Assembly (NCBI RefSeq): GCF_002005565.1
Contig: NZ_BDJC01000011.1
Coordinates: 62,001 to 126,000 of the forward strand
DNA length: 64,000 nt
Source of the DNA: Streptomyces sp. JHA26
GTDB lineage: Bacteria > Actinomycetota > Actinomycetes > Streptomycetales > Streptomycetaceae
Direction of reading: 5' to 3'
Made by a program: the position numbers and the translations under genes. This document shows positions 1-9,345 of this stretch, in pieces. Each line of letters starts with the position of its first letter. Positions within the stretch are counted from its first letter, which is position 1. The notes under the pieces are model-generated. The model saw nothing but the letters and a program-made list of their open reading frames with translations. It was not told the DNA's origin and did no database searches.

Positions 1-813
1 CTCGATGACCAGCGGCACGCCCTCGGTCGCGGGGTGCGTCATCAGCGCCCGGAAGGGGTCCTCGCCGATGTGGCCGGCGCCGATGTTCTCGTGCCGGTCC
101 TTGTGCGCGCCCGCCACGTCCTTGGAGTCGTTGGCGTGGATCAGCTTCAGCCGGCCCTCGCCGACCGTGTCCACCAGCAGGTCCAGGGTCTGGTGCATGC
201 CGGACGGCCCGGTCAGGTCGTGCCCGGCCGCGAAGATGTGACAGGTGTCCAGGCACACGCCCAGCTTCGGATGGGCGTCCAGCGCCTCGAAGTACGGCCC
301 GAAGTCCCACGTCCGCGAGCACAGGGAGGCGCCCTGGCCGGCGGTCGACTCCAGCAACAGGTACGGGTCGTCGTCGTGGGTCAGCTCGTCCAGCAGCGGC
401 AGCAGGAACTCCCGCACCTGCCTCAGCGCCACCGCACGGTCCCGGCCGCCGGTCGCGCTGCCGGTGTGCACGACCACGCCGAGCGCCCCGATCTCACGTC
501 CCCGCCGCAGGGAGTGCCGCAGCGACTCGACCGACCGCTCCACCGTCGCCTCGGTGTGCGAACCGAAGTTGATCAGGTACGGGGCGTGCACGTACGCCGG
601 GATCGACTCGCCGGCGCAGGCCTCCCGGAACGCCTCGTCCTGCTTCGGGTCGCCGGCCGGGGTGGCCCAGCCGCGCGGGTTGGCGACGAAGACCTGCACG
701 GCCTCCGCCCGCAGGTCACGGGCGTAGGACAGACCCACGGAGTGCAGGCCGCCGGCGACGGGCACGTGACCGCCGACGGGGTTGCGCGGGAGGGCGGACT
801 GTTCACTGTTCAC
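1..813 (-). CDS. nfo: Deoxyribonuclease IV (endonuclease IV family), 3' end outside window
   Basis: Zn-dependent apurinic/apyrimidinic endonuclease of base excision repair, acting on abasic DNA in the cytoplasm. The 271 visible codons cover nearly the whole usual family length of about 280 residues. Conserved metal-site segments are readable in order: HAPYLINFGS, HTGSATGG, CLDTCHIFAAGHD, HANDSKD and HENIGAGHIG. The chosen start is the GTG at 813; the other nearby GTG is out of frame, and there is no strong Shine-Dalgarno. The gene is downstream of and co-directional with the PASTA kinase, with a gap of 47 nt, so co-transcription is possible. The stop codon lies beyond position 1. Confidence 0.9.
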   Translation of the reverse strand, partial: MNSEQSALPRNPVGGHVPVAGGLHSVGLSYARDLRAEAVQVFVANPRGWATPAGDPKQDEAFREACAGESIPAYVHAPYLINFGSHTEATVERSVESLRHSLRRGREIGALGVVVHTGSATGGRDRAVALRQVREFLLPLLDELTHDDDPYLLLESTAGQGASLCSRTWDFGPYFEALDAHPKLGVCLDTCHIFAAGHDLTGPSGMHQTLDLLVDTVGEGRLKLIHANDSKDVAGAHKDRHENIGAGHIGEDPFRALMTHPATEGVPLVIE

Positions 814-860
814 CCGTTCAGGGTGTCACGCCGGGTCGTGCGTCCGGAGCGTGGGAGCCG

Positions 861-2813
861 TCACCTGATGGTGATCTCGATGGTGGAGCCCTTGGGCGCC
901 GTGTCCCCGCCGTCGACGGACTGGTCCTTCACGGTGTCACCGAACAGTCCGAGCAGACCACGGTCCTCCTTCACCTCGAACCCGGCGTCCTCCAGCTTCC
1001 GCTTCGCGTCGTCCACGCTGTCGCCGGTCACGTCCGGGACCTCGATCATCTCGGGGCCCTTGGAGACCGTCAGCGTCACCGTGTCGCCCTCGGCGGCCCG
1101 GCTGCCGGCGTCCGGCGTCTGCCGGGCGACCTGGCCCTTGTCGTACTCGGAGGTGACCTGCTCGGCGGCGACCCTCACCTTCAGGCCGGCGTCCGTCAGC
1201 TCCGCCCGCGCGTCCGCCAGGTCGCTGCCGGTGACGTCCGGCACGTCGATCGGGCTGCCCTTGCTGACGACGAGCGCGACCGCCGAACCCGCGCGCACCT
1301 CGGTGCCCGTCGTCGGGTCCGTGGAGATCACGAACCCCTTGGGGACGTCCTGGCTGAACGCCCGGGTCACCATGCCCGGCTCCAGCCCCTCGTCCTCGAG
1401 GAGGGACCGGGCCCGGTCCAGCTTGTAGCCCTGCACGTCCGGCAGCTTCACCGTGTCGGGGCCGTCGGAGATCGTGAACGACACCGAGTCGTTCTTACGG
1501 ATCCGGGTACCGGCTTCCGGGTCGGTGCTGATGACGGTGCCGCGCTCGACCGTGTCGCTGTAGGCGTGCCGGACCGTGCCGACGTCCAGCCCGGCCTCCT
1601 CCAGCCGGTCCTCGGCCTGCGCCTCGGTCTTCGACAGCAGCGGCGGCACCTTGGTGAACTGGCCGGAGTTGATGTACCAGACGCCCGTGCCGACGCCGAG
1701 GACCAGCAGCACGGCGACGACGACCGTCAGCGGGCCCCGTCTCAGCTGCGGGCGGCGGCGCCGGGGCGGCAGCGGCGGGGGAGCCGTGAACCGACTGGTG
1801 CGGTGGACCCCGTCCGCCGGGGCCTCGCCGGCCGGGACCGCGTCCTCGTCCTCGTTCACCGGCAGCGGCCGGGGCACGGTGAGCGCGCGCGGGATCACGC
1901 TCGTGCGGTCCTCGGCGTTGTCGTGGTCCGCGGCGAGGGCCTGCGGCGGCACGGCGTCCAGCTGCTCGGCGCTCAGCGCCGCACGCGCCCGGCGGGCCTC
2001 GGCCAGCAGTGCCACGGCGTCGTGCGGGCGGACCTGCGGGGTGCGCGCGGTCGCCGACGCGACCAGGTCGTCCAGCGCGGACGCCATTCCCGGGACGGCG
2101 GCCGACGGCGGCGGCACGTCCTCGTGGAGGTGCTTGTAGAGGATCTGGGCGGGGGAGTCCCCGTCGTGCGGCTTGCCGCCGGTCAGCATCTCGTACAGCA
2201 CGACACCGCACGCGTAGACGTCGACCCTCGGGTCGGCGGCGCCGTGCTCGATCTGCTCGGGCGCCAGGTAGGAGACCGTGCCCAGGACCGCCCCGGTGGT
2301 GCTGGTGACCGTGTCCACGGCCCGCACCAGCCCGAAGTCGGCGACCTTGACCCGGCCGTCGTCCCCGATCAGCACGTTCTCCGGCTTCATGTCCCGGTGC
2401 ACGAACCCGGCCCGGTGCGCGGCGCCCAGCGCGGCCAGCACCGGCTCCAGGATGTCCAGCGCGGCCCGCGGCCGGAGCGCCCCGCGCTCGCGCAGCACGT
2501 CGCGCAGGGTGCAGCCGGCGACGTACTCCATGGCCAGGTAGACGTACGCCCCCTGGGCCCCCTGGTCGAAGACCTGGACGACGTTGGGGTGGTCGAGCCG
2601 GGCCACCGACTTGGCCTCGCGGATGAACCGCTCGACGAAGGTGGCGTCGGTGGCGAGCGTCGGGTGCATCACCTTCAGCGCGAGCACGCGGTCCAGGCGG
2701 GTGTCCACGGCCCGGTAGACCGTGGCCATCCCGCCGACCGCGATCCGCGCCTCGACGCGGTACCGGCCGTCGAGCACCTGCCCGACCAGAGGGTCCTGAA
2801 GGGTCGTGTCCAC
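861..2813 (-). CDS. pkaF: PASTA-domain Ser/Thr protein kinase (PknB type, PkaF-like)
   Basis: Membrane receptor-like Ser/Thr kinase of 650 residues. The N-terminal kinase domain spans about residues 17-280 and contains a glycine-rich loop (IAVGGMATVYRA), the lysine in LALKVMH, the catalytic VHRDMKPEN near residue 138 and DFG in VADFGLVRA. A Pro/Arg linker is followed by one transmembrane helix at about 360-380 and four extracellular PASTA repeats to the C terminus. PASTA repeats of this family bind peptidoglycan fragments or lipid II. A longer frame would start at 2843, but the GTG at 2813 fits the family N terminus and follows a -10 element by 7 nt, suggesting a leaderless mRNA. The symbol rests on my recollection that the S. 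coelicolor kinase beside thiG is PkaF; orthology is inferred. Confidence 0.9.
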   Translation of the reverse strand: MDTTLQDPLVGQVLDGRYRVEARIAVGGMATVYRAVDTRLDRVLALKVMHPTLATDATFVERFIREAKSVARLDHPNVVQVFDQGAQGAYVYLAMEYVAGCTLRDVLRERGALRPRAALDILEPVLAALGAAHRAGFVHRDMKPENVLIGDDGRVKVADFGLVRAVDTVTSTTGAVLGTVSYLAPEQIEHGAADPRVDVYACGVVLYEMLTGGKPHDGDSPAQILYKHLHEDVPPPSAAVPGMASALDDLVASATARTPQVRPHDAVALLAEARRARAALSAEQLDAVPPQALAADHDNAEDRTSVIPRALTVPRPLPVNEDEDAVPAGEAPADGVHRTSRFTAPPPLPPRRRRPQLRRGPLTVVVAVLLVLGVGTGVWYINSGQFTKVPPLLSKTEAQAEDRLEEAGLDVGTVRHAYSDTVERGTVISTDPEAGTRIRKNDSVSFTISDGPDTVKLPDVQGYKLDRARSLLEDEGLEPGMVTRAFSQDVPKGFVISTDPTTGTEVRAGSAVALVVSKGSPIDVPDVTGSDLADARAELTDAGLKVRVAAEQVTSEYDKGQVARQTPDAGSRAAEGDTVTLTVSKGPEMIEVPDVTGDSVDDAKRKLEDAGFEVKEDRGLLGLFGDTVKDQSVDGGDTAPKGSTIEITIR

Positions 2814-2820
2814 GCAGGCG

Positions 2821-2826
2821 AGTGTA
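2821..2826 (-). promoter_or_regulatory. Putative -10 element of the kinase gene (leaderless start)
   Basis: TACACT read on the minus strand ends 7 nt before the GTG start at 2813, so transcription would begin at or next to the start codon. No Shine-Dalgarno lies between. No convincing -35 hexamer is visible. Confidence 0.45.
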
Positions 2827-3044
2827 CGAGCCGCCGCGGACACCCCGCCGCCACGTCCGCGATCGCGGCACTACTGCAGCGGACCTGTGACGCTTCCCGC
2901 GCGGGACCGGCCACCGACAGCGGCCACCGCCCGCGGACGGCCGGCCGCCGACGGCACCCGGCCCCACGGGCGGGGTCCGCCTCCCGGCAGGCCGGAACCG
3001 GGCGGTGCCCGGGCGGGAGGACGGAAGGGCAGGTCGGCGCGGGC

Positions 3045-3845
<801 letters not shown>

Positions 3846-4046
3846 TCAGCCTCCCTGGACGGCGGTGAGGACCTCGACGCGGTCGCCGTCGGTCAGGGCG
3901 GTGGCGGACCACTGCGCGCGCGGGACGACGGTCTCGTTCAGGGCGGCGGCCACTCCGGACGGCGCCGCGGTGAGCGTGCCCACCAGGACGTCCAGGGCCG
4001 TGCCGGGAGCCACCTCGCGCGGCTCCCCGTTGACGGAGATGTTCAT
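3846..4046 (-). CDS. thiS: Sulfur carrier protein ThiS
   Basis: Ubiquitin-like sulfur carrier of 66 residues ending in the required Gly-Gly (VQGG). The C-terminal glycine is adenylated and thiocarboxylated, then donates sulfur to ThiG. The N terminus MNISVNGEPREV and the segment ALNETVVPRAQW are typical of the family. The ATG at 4046 overlaps the thiO stop codon by 4 nt, so translation is probably coupled. Although small, the assignment is firm because of sequence, context and C terminus. Confidence 0.95.
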   Translation of the reverse strand: MNISVNGEPREVAPGTALDVLVGTLTAAPSGVAAALNETVVPRAQWSATALTDGDRVEVLTAVQGG

Positions 4047-5272
4047 ACGGTCTGCTCCGTGAGTACGGTCTGCTCCGGGAGCGCGGTCCGCTCCGGGAGC
4101 GCGGGGGCGGCGCCGAAGCGCCGGGGAGTGAAGGGGCGGGCCTCCTCGGGGAGCTCCCCGGTGGTCAGGACGTGCGCCATGACGTCGCCGGTGACCGGGG
4201 TCAGCAGCACGCCGTTGCGGTGGTGTCCGGTGGCCAGCAGCAGCCCCTCCAGCCCGGCCGGGCCGAGCAGCGGGGCGTTGTCGGGGGAGCCGGGGCGCAG
4301 GCCCGCGCGGGTCTCCACGAGGGGGAGCTCGGTGATGCCGGGGACCAGCTCGTGGGCGTCGCGCAGCAGCTCGTAGACGCCGCCCGCGGTCACCGTCGTG
4401 TCCCAGCCCTGCTCCTCGCTGGTGGCGCCGACGACCAGCTCGCCGCTCTCCCGGGGCACCAGGTAGAGGGGGTTGCCGCGCACCACGGCACGCACCGTCC
4501 GGCTCAGCAGCGGACCGTGCGCCCGCGGCATGGACAGGCGCAGCACCTGCCCCTTCACCGGCCGCACCGGTGGCAGCACGGCGTCCGGCACGCCCGCGAG
4601 GCGCCCGCTCAGGCTGCCCCCGGCCAGCACCACCTGCCCGGCCGCCAGCGCCGTACCGTCGGCGGTGACGACGCCGGTCGCCCGGTCGCCGGCGACCGTG
4701 AGCCGTTCGGCCCACACCCGGTGGAGGACCACACCCGCGCGTTCGCAGGCGGCCACCAGGGCGGCGGCCAGTCGCCGGGGGTCGATCTGGTGGTCGCCGT
4801 CCACCCGCAGGCCCCCGCGCACGCCCGGCGCGAGCATCGGCTCCAGGCGCCGGCACTCGCGCCCCGGCAGCCACTCCGACTCCAGGCCCGAACGCTCCTG
4901 CAGCGCGTGCAGCTCCCGCAGGTGGGCGCGGTCGTCGGCGTCCAGCGCGACGGCCAGGGTGCCGCAGCGGCGGTATCCGAGGTCGTGGCCCGTGAGGTCG
5001 GTCAGCTCGGCGGCGAACTCCGGATAGCGGCGGGCCGAGGCGAGGTTCAGTGCGAGCAGCGTCTGCTCGCCGTAGTGCAGTTCCGTGACGGCGGCCAGCA
5101 TCCCGGCCGCCACCTGGGCGGCACCGCCGCCCGGCTCGGGGTCCACGAGCGCCGTGGCGAGCCCGCGCTGCGCGGACCGCCAGGCCGTGACCAGGCCGAT
5201 GATCCCGCCGCCCACGACGAGGACGTCGAACGCGCGGGGTGGTACGGACGGTGCGATCGGTGAGGACGACAT
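4043..5272 (-). CDS. thiO: Glycine oxidase ThiO
   Basis: FAD-dependent oxidase of the D-amino acid oxidase family that converts glycine to the dehydroglycine used by ThiG. It has 409 residues. The N-terminal dinucleotide-binding motif is VLVVGGGIIGLVTAW, and the C-terminal FAD segment is LLLATGHHRNGVLLTPVTG. This is the first gene of thiOSG. The Shine-Dalgarno (GGGAGGGG in the 3' part of the TPP aptamer) lies about 10 nt before the ATG. The last 19 or so residues are a degenerate 6-residue repeat (ALPERT / ALPEQTV / LTEQTV) encoded by an 18-bp tandem array, outside the usual family sequence. Confidence 0.94.
   Translation of the reverse strand: MSSSPIAPSVPPRAFDVLVVGGGIIGLVTAWRSAQRGLATALVDPEPGGGAAQVAAGMLAAVTELHYGEQTLLALNLASARRYPEFAAELTDLTGHDLGYRRCGTLAVALDADDRAHLRELHALQERSGLESEWLPGRECRRLEPMLAPGVRGGLRVDGDHQIDPRRLAAALVAACERAGVVLHRVWAERLTVAGDRATGVVTADGTALAAGQVVLAGGSLSGRLAGVPDAVLPPVRPVKGQVLRLSMPRAHGPLLSRTVRAVVRGNPLYLVPRESGELVVGATSEEQGWDTTVTAGGVYELLRDAHELVPGITELPLVETRAGLRPGSPDNAPLLGPAGLEGLLLATGHHRNGVLLTPVTGDVMAHVLTTGELPEEARPFTPRRFGAAPALPERTALPEQTVLTEQTV
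4047..4100. repeat. Three tandem 18-bp repeats at the thiO 3' end
   Basis: Copies at 4047-4064, 4065-4082 and 4083-4100. The first two differ at two positions, and the third differs slightly more. Because 18 is a multiple of 3, they encode hexapeptide repeats at the C terminus of ThiO. The array ends one base before the thiS start codon. Confidence 0.9.
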
Positions 5273-5285
5273 GGGCGTCCAGCCC

Positions 5286-5372
5286 CTCCCTTCGCCGGCA
5301 TGACCCGGATCAGGTTCGTACGGTCGGAGGCCGCCAGCCTCCCTCTCAGCCCGGTGCGTCCGGGCTCCCGCG
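5286..5372 (-). promoter_or_regulatory. TPP riboswitch (thi box) upstream of thiO
   Basis: The minus strand shows the conserved thiamine pyrophosphate aptamer core: GGCTGAGAGGG in the P2/J3 part and, further 3', ACCTGATCCGGGTCATGCCGG followed by GCGAAGGGA. The thiO Shine-Dalgarno sits inside the 3' end of the element, so ligand binding most likely hides the ribosome site. This would be translational control, as is usual in actinobacteria. No U-tract terminator is visible between aptamer and gene. Confidence 0.95.
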
Positions 5373-5389
5373 AGTGCCTTACGTTGGCC

Positions 5390-5419
5390 ACCCTAGCCCG
5401 CAGCGCACCGCACTCGTAA
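5390..5419 (-). promoter_or_regulatory. Putative promoter of the thiOSG operon
   Basis: Reading the minus strand, a TTACGA -35 hexamer (5419-5414) and a TAGGGT -10 hexamer (5395-5390) are separated by 18 nt. Transcription would start near 5383, just before the TPP aptamer. The -35 lies next to the Shine-Dalgarno of the divergent gene at 5433. Confidence 0.5.
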
Positions 5420-5432
5420 GGGAGCCTCCAGC

Positions 5433-5783
5433 ATGGCCCGTTCGCTCGACGGTCTCGTCCTCGCCCCGGTCGCCGACCAGGCCCCCGGCCAGGTGGGCAC
5501 CCGCACCCGGTTCACCTACCACGAGGAGGACGGCGAGGTCTGGGCCGAGTACGCGGGCGGCGACGTCGTCCGCGGCCGGCTGGTGGGCACCCGTGTCGGC
5601 GACCGGCTCGACTTCCGGTACGTGCAGCTCAGGACCGACGGCAGCACGTCGTCGGGCCACTGCGCGTCGACGGTCGTCGACCTGCCCGACGGGCGGGTGC
5701 GCCTGGAGGAGACCTGGGAGTGGGAGTCGCGGCAGGGCAGCGGGACGAGTGTTGTGGAGGAGATCACCGCGCACGAGGACTGA
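5433..5783 (+). CDS. Small conserved protein of unknown function
   Basis: A 116-residue protein with no recognised catalytic motif. It is rich in beta-prone segments (TRTRFTYHEEDGEVWAEYAG, GRLVGTRVGDRLDFRYVQL) and looks like a small beta-barrel of a kind common in streptomycetes. A GGGAG Shine-Dalgarno 8 nt before the ATG supports the start. It is divergent from thiO with only about 13 nt between its Shine-Dalgarno and the thi promoter region, so its own transcript may begin inside the riboswitch leader on the opposite strand. The FAD reductase gene begins 32 nt downstream but seems to have its own -10. I cannot name a function. Confidence 0.8.
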   Translation: MARSLDGLVLAPVADQAPGQVGTRTRFTYHEEDGEVWAEYAGGDVVRGRLVGTRVGDRLDFRYVQLRTDGSTSSGHCASTVVDLPDGRVRLEETWEWESRQGSGTSVVEEITAHED

Positions 5784-5803
5784 CCGGTGATCCGCCGGGT
5801 GTC

Positions 5804-5809
5804 TAAGGT
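5804..5809 (+). promoter_or_regulatory. Putative -10 element of the reductase gene (leaderless start)
   Basis: TAAGGT is followed by 6 nt and then the GTG start at 5816. No Shine-Dalgarno is present, so a leaderless transcript is likely. Confidence 0.45.
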
Positions 5810-5815
5810 GATCGG

Positions 5816-7066
5816 GTGAGCGAGCAGACGCAGGAGCGGGGAGCGGACACGGGGCGTCGCGTGGTCGTCGTCGGCGCGGGCATGGCGGGCGTGCAGACCG
5901 CGGTCGCCCTGCGCGAACAGGGCTTCACCGGCACCGTCACGCTGATCGGTGCCGAACCCCACCAGCCGTACGACCGCCCCCCGCTGTCCAAGGCCGTCCT
6001 GCTCGGCACGGCCGAGGGGTCCGCCTTCGACGTCGACTTCGAGGCGCTCGGCATCGAGCTGCGGCTCGGCTGCGAGGCGCTGGGCCTGCGCCCCGGCGCG
6101 CACGTCCTGGACACCTCCGCCGGGCCCGTGCCGTACGACGCCCTCGTCGTCGCGACCGGCGCCGAACCGGTCCGGCTGCCCGGTGCCGAAGGCGTCCCCG
6201 GCGTGCACCTGCTGCGCACCCTCGACGACGCCGAGCGGCTGCGCCCGGTGCTCGCCCGGCAGCACGACGTCGTGGTCGTCGGCGCGGGCTGGATCGGCGC
6301 CGAGTTCGCCACCGCCGCGCGCGAGGCGGGCTGCGCGGTGACCGTCGTGGAGGCCGCCGACCGGCCCCTCGCCGGCGCGCTGCCCGCCGAGGTCGCCGCC
6401 CCCATGACCGCCTGGTACGCCGACGCGGGCGCCGTGCTGCGCACCCACGCGCGCGTGGAGCGCGTCGAACCCGGCGAGCCGGGCCACGTCGTCCTCGACG
6501 ACGGCTCGCGGCTGTCCGCCGGCGCCGTCGTCGTCGGCATCGGAGCCCGGCCCGCCACCGCCTGGCTCGCCGGCTCCGGCGTCGAGCTCGGCCCGCACGG
6601 CGAGATCCTGGCCGACGACCACCTGCGCACCTCCGTGCCGGACGTCCACGCGGTCGGCGACTGCGCCTCCTTCCCCTCCGGCCGCTACGGGGAACGGCTG
6701 CTCGTCCACCACTGGGACAACGCCCTCCAGGGCCCGCGCACGGTCGCCGCCGGCATCGTCGCCGCCGCCGGCGGCGAGGCCCCGGCGCCCTACGACCCGG
6801 TGCCGTACTTCTGGTCCGAGCAGTTCGGCCGGTTCGTCCAGTACGCGGGGCACCACACGGCCGCCGACACCACCCTGTGGCGCGGCGACCCGTCCGGTCC
6901 CGCCTGGACGGTCTGCTGGCTGCGCGAGGAGCGGCTGATCGCCCTGCTGGCGGTGGGCCGCCCCCGGGACCTGGCCCAGGGCAGGCGTCTGATCGAGGCC
7001 GGCGCCAGGATGGACCCGCGGCTGCTCGCCGACCCCGCGAGGCCCCTGAAGGCGGCGACGGCGTAG
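5816..7066 (+). CDS. FAD-dependent pyridine nucleotide oxidoreductase (ferredoxin reductase type)
   Basis: Cytoplasmic flavoprotein of 416 residues that probably transfers electrons from NAD(P)H to a ferredoxin or other acceptor. Two dinucleotide folds are visible: FAD-binding VVVVGAGMAGVQTAVALRE near residue 17 and NAD-binding VVVVGAGWIGAEFATAARE near residue 152. The FAD C-terminal motif is VHAVGDCASF, and YDRPPLSK is the usual rubredoxin/ferredoxin-reductase signature. The C-terminal reductase dimerisation domain includes PYFWSEQFG. No ferredoxin gene is adjacent, so the partner is unknown. Confidence 0.88.
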   Translation: MSEQTQERGADTGRRVVVVGAGMAGVQTAVALREQGFTGTVTLIGAEPHQPYDRPPLSKAVLLGTAEGSAFDVDFEALGIELRLGCEALGLRPGAHVLDTSAGPVPYDALVVATGAEPVRLPGAEGVPGVHLLRTLDDAERLRPVLARQHDVVVVGAGWIGAEFATAAREAGCAVTVVEAADRPLAGALPAEVAAPMTAWYADAGAVLRTHARVERVEPGEPGHVVLDDGSRLSAGAVVVGIGARPATAWLAGSGVELGPHGEILADDHLRTSVPDVHAVGDCASFPSGRYGERLLVHHWDNALQGPRTVAAGIVAAAGGEAPAPYDPVPYFWSEQFGRFVQYAGHHTAADTTLWRGDPSGPAWTVCWLREERLIALLAVGRPRDLAQGRRLIEAGARMDPRLLADPARPLKAATA

Positions 7067-7076
7067 CACGCCGTCG
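7056..7076 (+). terminator. Hairpin at the reductase stop codon
   Basis: Perfect 9-bp arms with a 3-nt loop that span the TAG stop codon at 7064-7066. No T-run follows; streptomycete terminators often lack one. Confidence 0.5.
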
Positions 7077-7132
7077 GCGGGTCGGACCGGGTCCGGTTTC
7101 CGACTGTCGGTGCCAGATGGCAGGCTGGAGGC

Positions 7133-7498
7133 GTGACCGAGATTGACGCAAAGATCGATGCTCTCGTACCCGCCTGGCTCACCGTCCCCGACATCGCCGA
7201 GATGCTCGGTGTCGAGGTGACCCGCGTGCGACAGCTGATCAAGGAAGGCCAGCTCATCGCCGTACGCCGCGGCGAGAACCGCGCACTGCACGTCCCGGCG
7301 GCCTTCATCGACGGGGACAAGGTCGTCAAGGGCCTGGTCGGGACCCTGACCCTGCTGCGGGACGACGGCTTCACGGTCGAGGAGATGCTGGAGTGGCTCT
7401 TCACGCCCGACCCGACCCTGCCCGGCACCCCCGCGCAGGCGCTGAGCGAGAATCGCGGCACGGAGGTGAAGCGCCGCGCCCAGGCGCTCGCCGTCTGA
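7133..7498 (+). CDS. Rv2175c-type winged-helix DNA-binding protein
   Basis: A 121-residue protein. The N-terminal helix-turn-helix [24 protein letters not shown] is followed by a wing ([15 protein letters not shown]) and a C-terminal helical domain ([21 protein letters not shown]). This matches the Rv2175c family of mycobacteria, which is a DNA-binding protein phosphorylated by the kinase PknL. A GGAGG Shine-Dalgarno precedes the GTG. The phospho-acceptor in Rv2175c is a Thr near the N terminus; here T2 and T18 are candidates only by inference. A strong hairpin terminator follows. Confidence 0.85.
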   Translation: MTEIDAKIDALVPAWLTVPDIAEMLGVEVTRVRQLIKEGQLIAVRRGENRALHVPAAFIDGDKVVKGLVGTLTLLRDDGFTVEEMLEWLFTPDPTLPGTPAQALSENRGTEVKRRAQALAV

Positions 7499-7514
7499 CC
7501 CGACACACCGCCCG

Positions 7515-7547
7515 CCGTACGGGCCGCGACCCTCGCGGCCCGTACGG
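7515..7547 (+). terminator. Strong intrinsic hairpin after the Rv2175c-type gene
   Basis: Perfect 14-bp inverted repeat with a 5-nt loop (accct), 17 nt after the stop codon and 38 nt before thiE. Confidence 0.85.
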
Positions 7548-7584
7548 CACGGTCCGCACGTCACCGACCCGGGGGGACACACCC

Positions 7585-8241
7585 ATGCCCGAGACCGCCG
7601 CCACCGCACGCGCCCGGCTCGCCGACGCCCGGCTCTACCTGTGCACGGACGCCCGCAGGAGCCAGGGCGACCTGCCCGCGTTCCTGGACGCGGTGCTGGC
7701 CGGCGGCGTCGACATCGTGCAGCTGCGCGACAAGGGCATGGAGGCCGCCGAGGAACTGGAGCACCTCGAGGTCTTCGCCGACGCCTGCGCCCGCCACGGC
7801 AAGCTCCTCGCGGTCAACGACCGGGCGGACGTCGCCCACGCCGCCGGCGCCGACGTGCTGCACCTCGGACAGGGCGACCTCCCGGTGCCGGCCGCCCGGG
7901 CGATCCTCGGCGACGACGTCCTCGTGGGACGCTCCACGCACGCCGAGTCCGAGGCCGCCGCGGCCGCCGTCCAGGAGGGCGTGGACTACTTCTGCACCGG
8001 CCCCTGCTGGCCGACCCCCACCAAGCCCGGCCGCCACGCGCCCGGCCTCGGCCTGGTCCGGTACACCGCGTCCCTGGGCACCGACCGCCCCTGGTTCGCC
8101 ATCGGCGGCATCGACCTCGGCAACCTCGACGAGGTGCTGGACGCCGGTGCCCGCCGGGTCGTCGTCGTCCGCGCCATCACCGCGGCGGACGACCCCGGTG
8201 CGGCGGCGGCCGAGTTCGCGAAGCGCCTGCGGCAGGCGTAG
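7585..8241 (+). CDS. thiE: Thiamine-phosphate synthase ThiE
   Basis: Joins the thiazole phosphate and HMP pyrophosphate moieties to give thiamine phosphate. It has 218 residues with a TIM-barrel fold. Family motifs: [34 protein letters not shown], a phosphate loop [13 protein letters not shown], and FAIGGID. The ATG at 7585 follows a GGGGGGA Shine-Dalgarno. It is not behind a TPP riboswitch, unlike thiOSG, and is transcribed in the opposite direction to that operon. Confidence 0.95.
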   Translation: MPETAATARARLADARLYLCTDARRSQGDLPAFLDAVLAGGVDIVQLRDKGMEAAEELEHLEVFADACARHGKLLAVNDRADVAHAAGADVLHLGQGDLPVPAARAILGDDVLVGRSTHAESEAAAAAVQEGVDYFCTGPCWPTPTKPGRHAPGLGLVRYTASLGTDRPWFAIGGIDLGNLDEVLDAGARRVVVVRAITAADDPGAAAAEFAKRLRQA

Positions 8242-8270
8242 GGCGGGAGCGCGTCCGGCGCGGTTGCCGG

Positions 8271-8321
8271 GGACATGTGTCCAAGGGATGGACAACAAAC
8301 CGACAATGCGGACAAATGTCC
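8271..8321 (+). promoter_or_regulatory. Repeated GGACA-N2-TGTCC dyads upstream of metF (putative operator)
   Basis: Two copies of the same interrupted palindrome occur at 8271-8282 and 8310-8321, with a single GGACA half-site at 8290. The spacing is about 19-20 bp, close to two helical turns. The second copy ends about 10 bp upstream of the putative metF -35. I do not know the cognate regulator. Confidence 0.5.
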
Positions 8322-8330
8322 CGCATCCGG

Positions 8331-9289
<959 letters not shown>

Positions 9290-9345
9290 ACCGGCCGCAC
9301 GTATTTGCGACACACTGCGTAGCGGCCACTGGGAGAGGGGCGTAC

